Assembly: GCF_000220395.1 (NCBI RefSeq)
Contig: NW_004086499.1
Coordinates: forward strand, 1-64,000
Direction of reading: 5' to 3'
Length of the DNA: 64,000 nucleotides
Source of the DNA: Ichthyophthirius multifiliis
Taxonomy: Eukaryota; Ciliophora; Oligohymenophorea; Hymenostomatida
A program made the translations under genes and the position numbers. Shown one piece after another: positions 1 to 11,513 of the stretch (position 1 is its first letter; each line of letters begins with the position of its first letter). The notes beneath the pieces were generated by a model. That model was given only the letters and a program-made list of their open reading frames with translations. It was not told the origin of the DNA and did not search any database.

Positions 1-81
1 ATATTTAATTATATTTTATATAAATATAAAATACAAAATAACAAACAAATAATCTGCATTATAAAAAAAGTATTTAAAATA

Positions 82-1036
82 ATGTAAGATATTTCTGATA
101 TAGAGAATAATATTAACTTCGACCAATCTTCACAAACATAATTAAAGGACAGTAAAGCATTAAATGATGAAATTTAATATTTATTTGTTGGAAACAAAGC
201 TGGAATGGACAATATCGATTAGGAAAAAATAAAATATATAATAAATGAGACAACTTAAGGATCTGATTTCTACAAAAAATAAAAATAAAAAAAGCAAGAA
301 TATGAATAAAAAATTTAAGAAATGTTATAAACTATTTCATAAATAAAGCAAAATACTTAAAAATATTAATAAATATAAAATGATTTATAGAAATAAATAA
401 TATAATTAGAAAAATAAAGAAAATTAGATAGAATATGGGTAAATTTTGATATGGATATGTTTTATGTAGCATGTGAATTAAAAGAAAAACCAGAATTATA
501 GTTAAATAAAATATATATATATTTATATATATATATATATATATTTATTATTAATATATATATATATTTATACACACATATATATTACATAGCAATTCAC
601 CTGTTGCTGTAGGAGGTATGTCTATGATATGTACAGCTAATTATATAGCTAGAAAATATGGTGTTCGTTCTGCTATGCCCGGGTTTATAGCTAAAAAATT
701 ATGCCCTTAATTAATATTAATACCTTGTGATTAGGAAAAATATTAAAAATATTCTAAAATATTTAAAAATATACTTATATAATATGATCCAAATATGGAA
801 GGTATGGGTTTAGATGAAGCAAATTTAGATTTAACAGATTATTTAAAAAATAATAATATAGAAAAAGATGAAGATATATATGATTTATGTTATCAAATTA
901 GGTAAAAAATAAATAAAGAAACCGGACTTACATGTTCTTGTGGTATTGCAGCTAATAAAATGCTTGCAAAAGTATTTAAAATATAAAAATATAAATTTAT
1001 ATTCATATATATACAAATATTTATATATATATATAA

Positions 1037-1080
<44 letters not shown>

Positions 1081-2187
1081 AATTAGATTTGTTCAGATTA
1101 AAATAAACCTAATGGATAATTTTAATTAAAAAATAATGCTTAGGAAATAAAAGATTTTATAGGAAATTTATAAATTAGGAAAATACCTGGAATAGGAAAT
1201 GTAACTGAATAAATATTGAAAGGAATAGGTATTGAAAAATGCTAAGATTTACTTAAAAAAACTGCTGATGTCAAAATTTCATTTAGTGAAAATACATATG
1301 AGTATTTGATTTTCAGTGCTTTGGGGATTGGTAGGAATGAACACACAGAAGAAAAGGAAAAATAGTCTATTTCTGTAAGTAGAACCTTTACTAGAATATA
1401 AGGTGAGGAAGAAATTAAAGAAAAAATATGTCTTTTGGCTTAATATTTAGCTGAAGATGTGTTATATGAAAATGTTTGGGGGAAGAATATAAGCGTGACT
1501 GTTAAAAACGCCAAGTTCGAGGTGAAATAGAAAAATAAAATGCTAGAAAGATATATATAATGTGAAAATGATATAAAAATAGAAGCTTTAAAGCTAATAA
1601 AAGAATTTAAAATTAATGAACAAATTAGACTTTTGGGAATTAAATTAGGCTCTTTAATTAGTTAATAAGAATATGAAAAATTATAAAATTAATCTATTAA
1701 TAAATTTATTTATAAAAATAAAGAAAATTAAACATCAGAAAGTCAAGAAAATTAATAAAAAATAAATTAAGATTAAAAAATAGAAAATTAAGAAAATATT
1801 AATAATGAAAATATTTTAAAAAAAAATCATATTCCGAAAATATTTTAATGTCCCATATGTCTTTAATCATTGGATTCTTTCGGAAACGTTTCTTTTGTTA
1901 ATTCACATATTAATTCTTGTTTAAAATAAGTAGAGGAAAATTAATAATAAGCATAATAAGGATAATAACACGTATAAAAAGGATAATAATAATAACAAGT
2001 ACAAAAAGGATAATAATAATAATAAATATATAAAGGATAATAATAATAGATACATAAAGGATAATAGTAAATATAAGGTATTAAATAGGAAGAAATAAAA
2101 CATAAAAAAGGAAAAAGTTCATCTGGAAAAAAGAAATCTGTATAAAATAGAAATTATTCTTTGGAAAAATTTTTAAAAAAAAACTGA
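82..2187 (+). CDS. POLK: DNA polymerase kappa (Y-family translesion polymerase) with UBZ zinc finger
   Basis: Translesion DNA polymerase of the DinB/kappa group, expected in the nucleus, bypassing damaged template bases. Read with TAA/TAG as Gln it gives about 632 residues. The N-terminus carries a kappa-type clasp ([14 protein letters not shown]). The palm begins with the metal-binding motif [12 protein letters not shown], followed by [18 protein letters not shown], a second catalytic block [14 protein letters not shown], the fingers/thumb motifs [10 protein letters not shown] and NKPNGQF, the helix-hairpin-helix [10 protein letters not shown] and a little-finger region with SRTF. Near the C-terminus CPIC...HINSC (C-x2-C...H-x3-C) matches a UBZ4 ubiquitin-binding finger. 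A Gln-rich repeat and a basic tail follow. Two introns fit exactly: 501-592 and 972-1086; splicing restores [12 protein letters not shown] and the AK/ICSD junction. The stop is TGA after KKN. Assignment is firm; the split from other Y-family members rests on the N-clasp and UBZ. Confidence 0.93.
1943..2085 (+). repeat. Gln-rich imperfect repeat in the polymerase kappa tail
   Basis: Short direct repeats encoding units such as VQKGQQQQQ, IYKGQQQQ and IHKGQQQ. Glutamine is written almost entirely as TAA, so under the standard code this stretch looks like a wall of stops. It lies between the UBZ finger and the basic C-terminal tail. Confidence 0.8.
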
Positions 2188-2347
2188 CTTTTTTTTTGAA
2201 ATATATATATATATATTAATTTTTTTAAGTTGCTTATTATAAAAGTTTATTATTTTTTGTTTTTTTTTTTTAAAAAAAAAACTAATTTTAATTGAAATAA
2301 TTATATCTAAAAAAATAAATAAAAATAAAAAAAATATATATAAAAAA

Positions 2348-2804
2348 ATGGATAATTAAAATTAATTAGATAAAATGTTACCAACTTTATCAAAATTAAT
2401 TAATTTTTTATTACTTTTAACTTTTTTTGGTTTAATTATGTTTCCTTTCCTTGGATATACTTTAGATTAAAAATAGTATTTTAAACATTTAATAAATTCT
2501 TTTTTTTTTATTTTATTGTTAAATAAAAAATATCAATAAGTGCAATTCATTTTTGGATTTTATCATTTATAGACTTAGGCTTATTTTTAGCATTATTAAA
2601 GTAAAATAATTAACAAAATAAAATATATATATATATAAATTTTAAACCTTACAAATAAATAAAAATAGTTTTAAAAAATTCGTTAAAGAAGGTAATACTA
2701 TAGTTTAAAATCCTGAATAAACTGAAAAACCAATTCTTTAATAAAAAAACAAAAAGACAATTCCGAATTCAAACATATAATAGAAGAAATAAAAAAAATA
2801 ATGA
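2348..2804 (+). CDS. Small membrane protein with two hydrophobic helices, unknown function
   Basis: A spliced reading of about 107 residues. It has a short Gln/Asn-rich start, a first hydrophobic helix (FLLLLTFFGLIMFPFLGY), a second one (IHFWILSFIDLGLFLALL) and a polar Lys/Gln tail (KEGNTIVQNPEQTEKP) ending KKQKKQ before TGA. Two introns are needed: 2476-2540 (65 nt) and 2601-2668 (68 nt). Both are GT...AG and give a whole number of codons. The topology suggests a hairpin-like membrane protein with the tail in the cytosol, but I do not recognise the family. It lies 160 nt downstream of polymerase kappa on the same strand and is probably transcribed independently. Confidence 0.6.
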
Positions 2805-3032
2805 ATTAAATATAAATATAATAAAATAAAATTATATAAAAAAATAAAATATTTTTTAATAATAATATAAATTAATAATAAATACTTTAAATAAATAATA
2901 ATATATATTAATAAATACATATATATATATATAAATATTATTTATATATTTTTTTAAAAAATAAAAACATAACTGTATATATACATATATATATATTTTT
3001 ATAAAGGAAAATATAATTTATTACAAAATTAA

Positions 3033-4508
3033 ATGTATAAGAGAAACCATTCTTCCAATGTTAAATTCCCTCTATAAAAATAGAATACTCTTACTTCCGT
3101 AACCCGTACATTTCCCAAAAATACTATAACTATTGCTTAATCTGAATTACTACGAATGTAACAACAATGCTTAGACCAAGACGCGAATTAATATGAAAAA
3201 GATACTAAAAATCGTGAAAGGCAAGAGTTATATGAAAAGTCCAAACAAAGAGTAAAAAACTGGCCAAATACAATACATGCCTTCCGTAAAAAAAAAGATG
3301 AATGGAGATTTGAAAAATTTTAAAAAGAAGAAGAAGAAAGGCGAAAAATTGATTTAGAAGAGGCAAAATATCAATAAGAAGTCCGAAAGGATATTTTATT
3401 GAAGGCGAATAAATAAATTTATGACTGTAATGATAAAGTGAAGACTTTTTAATCAAAACTTCTCTTAGTAGATGCTTTATAGGAAAGGGAGGGTTAAATT
3501 GAATTGAAGAAATAAATTTAGGATGTAAATGATTTTAGAGAGGAAATGTATGTTTAATAATAAAAGGAAACTCTGAAACTGTAGGAATTGGAAGAAAATA
3601 AAAAACTATAGATTTTAAAATAAAAAAAAGCCTTAACATAGAAAATTCTAAAGGAATAACATGAGGAAATGAAAATAAAATTTATTAAGAAAATTCAAGA
3701 TGAGAAAATTGAAGGGGAAATTATTAAATAAAAAGCCTTAGAAGCTTTAGCAAAGGAAAAATAAGAAGAAATTAATAGAAGAAATAAGATTATTTAGAAT
3801 CAATTAGAAACTAAAAAAGGAAATGATTAATTAAAATAAATAAAAGAATAATTAAAGGAAAAAGAAAAACTCGAAGAAGAAAAAATATTATAATATGCCG
3901 AAAAAAAAGAAAAAATCATGGAAATGAGAAAAAAAAGGGCAGAAGTGAAATAAAAAGAAAAATAAGAAGAAAGATAAAAACTTATAGACGCCTAAGTTAT
4001 AAGACTCCAGAAATTAAAAAACGAAGAAAACTCAAGAATCAATTAATAGATAAAAGAGACTGAGATAAAAGCTGATATGGCAGAATAGAAAAAACGAGAG
4101 GCAATTTAAGAATAGAAAAAAAGATTCGATGAAAGTATTAAATTAACTATTTTAAGGAAATAATAAATTGCTGATCAATAGAAAAAAGAAGATGTGGCTT
4201 ATTAGAATTTCTGGTACAATAAAAATATAGAAATTTAATAAAAGGAAAAATAAGAAAAAATAGATTAAATTTAAAGATCTAAAGAATTATAAAACTTCCA
4301 TTTAAATTAATTATAATTAAAATAAAAGAATAGAGAAGAAGAATTTGTTTAAGAAATAAATTAAGCTTAAAAAATTTAATAGATTATTGAAAACGAAGAT
4401 TAGGACTTTTAAAACTGGGCACTATAATAAATTTAAATATATAAAAGTGAAGGAAAAAATATTAAACCATTATTGATGGAATTACAATCATATAAAAAAA
4501 GAACATGA
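3033..4508 (+). CDS. Trichohyalin/plectin-homology ciliary coiled-coil protein (CFAP210/CFAP45-like)
   Basis: A single-exon gene of 491 residues. After about 50 Ser/Thr-rich residues, nearly the whole protein is a continuous charged coiled coil rich in E, K, R and Q (for example KIMEMRKKRAEVKQKEKQ). The C-terminus leaves the coil with NWALQQIQIYKSEGKNI, PLLMELQSY. This layout and the length of about 500 residues match the TPH-domain family (CFAP45, CFAP53, CFAP210/CCDC173, MNS1), which are microtubule inner proteins of ciliary doublets. The C-terminal pattern is closest to CFAP210 in my judgement. Because coiled coils resemble one another, the exact orthologue is uncertain; the ciliary TPH assignment is an inference from architecture. 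Start and stop share one frame with no intron. Confidence 0.55.
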
Positions 4509-4688
4509 CGAAATTTATTTATATATATACATTTATTATTATTTTTTTAGTTATAATTTTTTCTTTAAAAAAAATACAAAAAATTTACAAATATATTATA
4601 TAAATTTTTACTTGCTTTTATATATTTAATAAGTTTTATTTAAATTTATTATTTAATTATTATTATTAAAGTTTGAATTAAAGTTTCA

Positions 4689-4756
<68 letters not shown>

Positions 4757-4922
4757 TATACATAATTTATTTAAAAAGTAATTAAATTGTTATTAATAAC
4801 TAATACAAAAATATAAATAAATTAATTAAACTTTAAAAATATAAATATATTTATATATTATTATAATTTTAAAATTATATATAATATTATTTTTATTTTC
4901 AAAAGAAAAAATATAAATTAAT
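4509..4922. other. Intergenic A+T DNA with long AT microsatellite
   Basis: No reading frame of interest. An almost perfect AT dinucleotide run covers about 4692-4753. The rest is low-complexity A+T sequence that must hold the 3' end of the TPH gene and the promoter of the next gene. Confidence 0.6.
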
Positions 4923-5890
4923 ATGAATAAAGAAAATATATTTATAGACTTACAATGTTAATCCGACTAATAATATAATCATTCTAAAATCTACCATTTA
5001 AAATAGACTCTAAAAGACTTTAAATATGACATTCAATAATATCTACCTTAATAGAGTCCTCCTTAATATACTCATGAATCCATATTTCCTTAAAAAACAT
5101 CAAATACTGACGAATTAATAAAAGATTTAGTAGAATGTATTCGTTCATTAAAAAATTAATAATAATAATTACAAAAAAACAAAAAATTTAGTTATCAGTT
5201 GTAAAATTGCCAAGCATATAAATAAACATAAAGGAAGAAAAAAAAGATGAAACTATATAAATGTAAAAATTTGATTAAAATAATAATAATTACACATAAA
5301 AAAAATAATAAAAAATATAAAATTTTCAATAATCAATAAATAATTAAATTTAATAGAATTTAAAAACAAACAATGCTTTATAAAATAGACTTCCCAAAAA
5401 CAAATATATTTTTGAAATGGAAAGTGATTTTTTATCCGAAGATTAATGTAATAATATAATGTTTATAATAATAATATTAAAAAATCCTTCATATACAAAT
5501 TCTATTTAAAAAACAAAAATTAATAATAATGAAATATCTTTAAATACAGAAGTTTTATTAGATGATAATTCACTTGATGGATCTTTTGAATATCATAATA
5601 TTATTTAAAAAATAGAAAAAAATCCATTATCTAACATTTCTTTATCGAGAAAGCCTTGCTTTTCAAAAGAAGAAGATAAATTTTTGAATAAAGTTAAATT
5701 TATTTAATGTTTTTTTAGATTCTATTTAAAGTTTAAAAAAGATAAATATTAAAAATATATATAAAAATCATCTAAAAATAGCGAAAATACGAAAATTAAT
5801 TAGGAATTAACATTATCTCCTTTATTGATAAATAATTCAACGGAAAAAATTAATTTGTTCTAAAAATAAATTTGTAAAATTATTGTATGA
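4923..5890 (+). CDS. Unknown Gln/Asn-rich protein
   Basis: Probable gene of about 306 residues if one 47-nt intron at about 5191-5237 is removed. This is the only GT...AG pair I found that restores the frame. The N-terminus is polar with many Gln (FIDLQCQSDQQYNHS, DELIKDLVECIRSLKN), suggesting a short coiled coil. The middle is Asn/Gln-rich. The C-terminal third contains Ser/Asp-rich blocks (DDNSLDGSFEYHN, SNISLSRKPCFSKEEDKF) resembling a phosphorylated linear tail. The stop is TGA after KIIV. No family recognised. The intron is inferred, and a one-base sequence error could equally explain the frame change. Confidence 0.5.
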
Positions 5891-6430
5891 ACTTTATTTT
5901 TATAATATTAAATAAATATATGAAAGTTTATTTTTCTAAATTTTTTTTCGTTTCTCTGTTAAAATATTCTAAAAATATCTATTTATTTAATAAAATTATA
6001 ATAAACATTTATATAATATTATTTTATTTATTTATTTTTAAAAGAAATGGTATATAAAAACTTTCATAAATTATTAAATATTTGATTTATTAAACTTATA
6101 ATTTAAATTTAATATTAATATATAGACCTTCTATTAGAATAATATATAAATACAATTTAAAATAAAATAAAACAAAGCATATGATATAAATTTATTTAAT
6201 TTAATTTAAAATATAATATAATATTAATAATAACATAAAAAGTGCTTTTTATAACAAATTAATAAATAATAACAAATACATATATATAAATATATATATA
6301 TATATATACATACATATATTTTAAATAATAAAAAAATAAAATATTTTTTTATAATTAACAATAAATTAATCTAAAAAAAACAAAACAAAACAAAACAAAA
6401 ATACATATATATATTTATTAAAAAATAAAA
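5891..6430. other. Intergenic A+T DNA
   Basis: Essentially only A and T with short AT runs around 6293-6310. No coding signal or structured RNA seen. A short AAAAC repeat lies just before the next start codon. Confidence 0.5.
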
Positions 6431-7591
6431 ATGGCAGATAGTGATTAAGATAGTAACGAAGATCTCGAACAAAGAAAAAACAAGGAAAAACTAGCTCACG
6501 AAAATTATAAAATACCCACTAGTAACTTTAAAGCAGATATAGAAAAGAACTTTGATGAAATTCATAGTGGAGTTGAGAAATTAAACCATTAATTATTGAA
6601 TTTATTTAAAAAAAAAGAAGATGATTTATGTAATATGTATAAACGAGAAATGACTAAAGCCTAGAAATAATTAAGAGAATTATAAGAACTTTCAAGTGAA
6701 TCTGAATTAAATAAAAGGAAAATCGAAAAAAAGGAGAAATTATAATAAGAAAGAAAAAAATTTTTAGAAGATAGTATGAATTTTTCAAAAAAATGTGAGC
6801 ATTTTTAATCAACATTATCGAAAGTTTTAAATACAACAAAAGATTTAGAAAGCGAGATTAATTTTTTGAATAAATAAATTGTTTTTGCCGATAAACATAA
6901 TGGATAACTTCATTAGGAACTAGAAAATCTCCGTGAAGAAATTAAAAAAAATGATCCGGATATAAATCTTGAAAATCTCGAAGATGCTTTATCACTTCCT
7001 CCCACAAAATAAAAATTTAACCAAGAATTAAGCGAATTGAAAAATATTTCGAAAACGCTTTAAAATTCTTAATATTAAAATTCATAAGTTTCCAAAAGCT
7101 CATAAATAAATATTAATTAATAATAGGAAATTAAAAATAATTACTCTTAAATTTAATAATATAAATCTCCATATAGAAAATCTTAAATTATGAAAAGTTA
7201 AAATTTTTAATAAAATAATGAACTTGATTTATAAAAAGCTTAATAAGAACTTGAAAAATAAAAGGAAATTAATTAAAAACTTAACATTTTTTTAAATGAC
7301 CCTTGCTTTTAAGAAACTGAATTCGAAAAAATATTCATGGAATGTGTAAATTCAGTAAAATAGAAAAAAAATCAATAAAATAATTCTACAGTATTGCCTT
7401 AAGTAAAAGGTAAATAAGACTCAATAGTTATAAATAATAATACATAATAAGTTATTAATAATGAATCAACACTTGATTTTACAACTATTTCAGAACTAGA
7501 TTTAAATGAGTTTAGTAAAAGATAAATTTTAGAAGAGTTTTTATCTAGAGAAGAGATAAAAAAATAATCTATATAATATTATTTTTAGTGA
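6431..7591 (+). CDS. Coiled-coil protein of unknown function
   Basis: A single-exon gene of 386 residues with a clean ATG and TGA stop. The start is acidic (MADSDQDSNEDLEQRKNK). Residues about 30-190 form a coiled coil rich in K/E/L with Cys at NFSKKCEHFQS. A low-complexity Ser/Gln/Asn linker follows, then a second short helix (LQKAQQELEKQKEINQKL) and an acidic C-terminus (FTTISELDLNEFSKRQ). Nothing in it identifies a catalytic domain. Length, helical content and company suggest a cytoskeletal or basal-body structural protein, but that is inference only. No intron is required. Confidence 0.75.
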
Positions 7592-8338
7592 ATAATAAAT
7601 TGATAATGATAATTAATAAAAATAATTGAATAAAAAAAAAAAATAAATAAAAAGTTAGTTTTTTTATTTTAATTATATATATATATTTATAAATATATAT
7701 ATATATATATATATTTAAATATATACTTTTATTTATTTAATATAAGTTATATTTTCTAAATTAATAAATATAATTGTTTTTACTAATTAAAATATTTTTA
7801 TCATATTAAACAAAATAAAACTAACTTTTTAACAGTTTATTTTATATTTATATTTACATATTATTTTATTCTTTTTTTAAACAATTTTTTTTATAACTTT
7901 TTTTTAAATTTTTATTTTATATTTTATTTAATATACATTTAAAATAAATATAATTTAATATTTTCCATATAATAAACATTATATCTTTCCATATTAAAAA
8001 TATATATTAAATATTAAACAATATTCGAATATTTATAATTATTTTTTTATTTCTTTAATTTGAATAAAACCTTCTTTGTATATATATTAAAATTATATTT
8101 AAAAATTATTATTTTTTTTAATACAAATAATTACTAACTTAATATATTTCATCCTTTATAAAAATTATTCATTATAAAATCAATTTCTTTTTAAACATAA
8201 TTTAACTTAAAGATTTTTTTTATTTCATAAATTCTAAAAACACTATCACAAACCAAACAAAAAACAAAATATTCGATAATAAATTTATATATTAAAACTT
8301 ATTTTTATACTACTAATAATAAAAATTGATAACTTCAT
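7592..8338. other. Intergenic A+T DNA
   Basis: A+T-only sequence with an AT run near 7691-7712. No clear gene. The part from about 8150 carries slightly more C and may hold exon pieces of the weak minus-strand coding region just beyond it. Confidence 0.4.
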
Positions 8339-8880
8339 TCAGAAATTAAAATTAGAAGAAATCATTTTTTAAAAAAAAAAATTGTTTAAATCTCTTTTAA
8401 CTGCTATCATATATATATTACTCCCATCGGAACAAATAAAGTTTTTATCAATAAACAGTTAACAAATATCCCTTTATATCTATTATATATTAATAATTTT
8501 TTTTAATATTAGTTCAATTATTTTCTGTACAATCTTAGGTTAATTGAAATTTCCTTGGATGTAAACAAGATCATTTTTTTAATACTAACTTCGATATTAA
8601 TATTTAATTATTAATATTACTTTAAATTTATAATTTAATAGATTATTTATATCATCAGAATCTTTTTAACTGCAAATAATATTTTTTAATAAGACATATT
8701 TACTATATAAGTATAGAAATAATAATTATAATTTAAAAATATTTTTGAATTTTCTTAATTTGTATAGATTTATTTTCTTTTTTTTTATAGTCACATTAAT
8801 TTTTTTCCTTTTTTGTTTTTAAAACGAATATATTATTACCAATATAAAAGTTTGAAAATTACTAAAGTAAATTATAAAAA
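8339..8880 (-). pseudogene. Possible gene remnant or unresolved multi-exon gene
   Basis: On the minus strand a TGA-free frame of about 180 codons ends at 8339-8341. It has two stretches of higher GC that look protein-like: NDLVYIQGNFNQPKIVQKII (about 8500-8580) and QLFIDKNFICSDGSNIYM followed by AVKRDLNN (about 8380-8450). Upstream comes KYVLLKNIICSQKDSDDINN. I find no start codon in this frame and no family match, and the codons between these islands are A/T filler. It may be a decayed gene, exons of an unresolved gene, or chance openness. The GC islands are the main reason for listing it. Confidence 0.3.
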
Positions 8881-9047
8881 ATAAAATATTAAAATTATTT
8901 ATTAATAGATAAAATATTTTATATGAAATCTATATAATATATATATTCTTTTATTTTAAAATAGAATTAAGTATTTTATTATAAAAAAATCTATTAATTA
9001 TATATTTTAATTTTTAAAAAAAATAACAAAGTTTTAATTAAAAAAAT

Positions 9048-9088
<41 letters not shown>

Positions 9089-9342
9089 CACATATATTTA
9101 CTTATATATATGTGAGTTTATTTATATTTATATTTTTTATATTTTTTTAAAAAATAAAATAATTAAAATTAAAACAAAAAAATTAATAAAAAATAAGGCG
9201 ATTTAAATATATTATATATAGCCTTTTTTTTAATAATTTTATTACTTAAAAATTAAAATATAAAAATAATAAAAAAAATTAATTCCATAAAGTAATATAT
9301 ATTTTTCAAATATTTATATTATTATCTTTATTAGTATTATTA
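8881..9342. other. Intergenic A+T DNA with AT run
   Basis: A+T-only. An AT dinucleotide run at about 9052-9084 is the only structured element. It contains the 3' flank of the minus-strand zinc-finger gene. Confidence 0.5.
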
Positions 9343-9371
9343 TCATAATTGTTAATATTATTATTATCTTA

Positions 9372-9420
<49 letters not shown>

Positions 9421-10297
9421 TGTATTATTATTATTATTTGTATTATTATTAATATTAATATTTAATATAGATATATCTTATTTAATTATATTTTATAATT
9501 CTTCTAACATAAAAAGTATATTATTTTTTTCATTTAAATCTAGATTTTCTTTATTAAATATAATGTTATTGAATTCTATTTTTTATTTAGAAGAATTATC
9601 ACTTTTATCACTAAATTCTGTAGTATTTTCTATTAAATTATTTTATAACTTTTCTTTTTTTTCTTCAATTTACTAAAAACATTCAAAACTTCTTAAGTCT
9701 TAAATTTTACAAAAATTAAAATTTTCTTATTATTTTTAAACAGATTTCTGACTAGGAGACAAAAAAAAACCTCCGAAATTTTAAATATTTGTTGGAGAGC
9801 TTGTAGTTGTTTAAGAAAAATTTATTTTGCTGTTATTATTGAAATTAAATTCCTCAGTAAAAGACTCTTTGATTTAATTAATCATTTGTTTTAATAATTA
9901 ATTTCCAATCTATTATTTTTACTGGTTTTATTATTAAATAATCTTCAATGTTAGTTAATCTATAAATTATTTTTAGCTATTAAATTTATTCAAGTATTTT
10001 TTTTTAATTTCATCAATTTACTTATTTAATTCATTATTTTTAACATTTTATTAAAAAACTTATTATTATAATTATTTAATTTATATATTTTTCAAATTTA
10101 TTTCTTATTTACACTGAAAATTCTCCTTCTCAAAATAATTTATATCAATAAATTTGCTTTTAGGTAAATATTTATTACAAAAATTAGATATTGATAAATT
10201 TAAAACTTCAATAAGAATATTTCTTTCAATTAAATTTATATTATTCTTTAAATTATTTTTAAATAAAGAAAAGACTATCTATTCAAATTAACTAAAC

Positions 10298-10347
<50 letters not shown>

Positions 10348-11281
10348 TTATATAATTTTAATTTAAATTTTTACGGATTTAGATAGAAAAATATGATTCA
10401 TAAAATTTATTTAAGCTTCAAAAGTTAAATAATTAACAAAAATTGAAATTGTAAATTTATAATATTTTTAAGAAAGTAAATTTATTTATTCTTCATTTAA
10501 ATTTTTAAAATTCTAAAAATTTTCTTTGATATTTTTTTTTATTTTTTTCATATAATCGTTTTCAAAAATATATCCTGGAACGATATATTTATAATAATTT
10601 ATTATTAATTTATATGCAGTAGATTCTTTACATATTATTATCATTAAACAAATTAAATTTATAGTCTCTTAAGATATTATTAAACTATTTATTTATAATT
10701 TTAAACAAGATGCTACATTTTAAATGGACTTTATTAATATTTTTTTATCAATTTACATATTTTCAAATATATCATTTATGCTAAAATTTAAAAGTTCAAT
10801 TGAATTTTCGTTAAAATTTATAACATTTATATTTGCTTTATTTAAAATACTTTAATATTCTTTATCATTATCTTCATAACTAATTTATAAGTTAAGAATT
10901 TTAATCCAATTTTTACTTATATTTGACTCTTTTCCAAAATTAAAATAATTCTAGTTTTTTTATTAATTTAAATGTATTATTTTTATTACATTATTTATAG
11001 TATTTTTAACAGATTATTTTTCTTCAATACATTTTATGCATATTCTTCTTTTTTTATTTTAGTTTTTTATCGATCCTTTTATCTTTTTTTTGTTTTTTTA
11101 ATAATTAAATAAATAAAAATACAAAAGCTTTTATTTGAGCACAATCAAAACATACTGTCTAAAAACATCTTTTACAAAAGAAAGATTTTCGAAAAATACC
11201 AAAAGATATTTGACATATTTCGCATTAACTAACCTTAATTATTTAGTCACTTAAACAAATATTTTATAAAGTTCTTTTCAT
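9343..11281 (-). CDS. FYVE-like zinc-finger protein
   Basis: About 606 residues after removing introns 11083-11122 (40 nt) and 10297-10374 (78 nt); the spliced length is a whole number of codons. The N-terminus carries eight-cysteine-type zinc finger spacing: CEIC, then RKSFFCKRC, VCFDC, and downstream RRICIKCIEE. The basic patch next to FCKRC recalls the FYVE signature that binds phosphatidylinositol 3-phosphate on endosomes, although the canonical RR/KHHCR is reduced to RKSFFCKR. The middle is helical and unidentified (about residues 80-350). Then come a Gln-rich coiled coil, a Ser/Thr linker (TTTSSPTN) and an Asn-repeat tail encoded by the TTA microsatellite at about 9372-9430. Endosomal membrane association is inferred from the finger only. 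Confidence 0.65.
9372..9450. repeat. TTA/AAT trinucleotide repeat (poly-Asn)
   Basis: Nearly perfect TTA run on the + strand, lying inside the minus-strand zinc-finger gene, where it reads AAT and encodes poly-asparagine interrupted by Thr. It sits just before the stop codon. Confidence 0.85.
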
Positions 11282-11513
11282 AAAAATACAAAAGTATGAT
11301 TTCTATATATTTAAAATAATATGTAAAAAAAAGAGTTTAAGTAAGAATATAAATATATATTTATTTATATATATATATATATATATTATTCATATAAATT
11401 TATTTTATTATAATTTAAATAATCTCTTTATTAAATTTTTTATATAAATATTTATGTTATTTTTATAATTTAAATATATATTTATTTAAAAATAATAAAT
11501 TAATTATTTTTTA

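Noticed and set aside
1921-2103. Leu/Ser/Tyr-rich minus-strand ORF resembling a membrane repeat protein
   Set aside because: Reverse complement of the TAA-coded Gln repeat of polymerase kappa.
2518-2540. 23-nt intron in the small membrane-protein gene
   Set aside because: A 65-nt GT...AG intron (2476-2540) gives the same frame and fits the size class of other introns.
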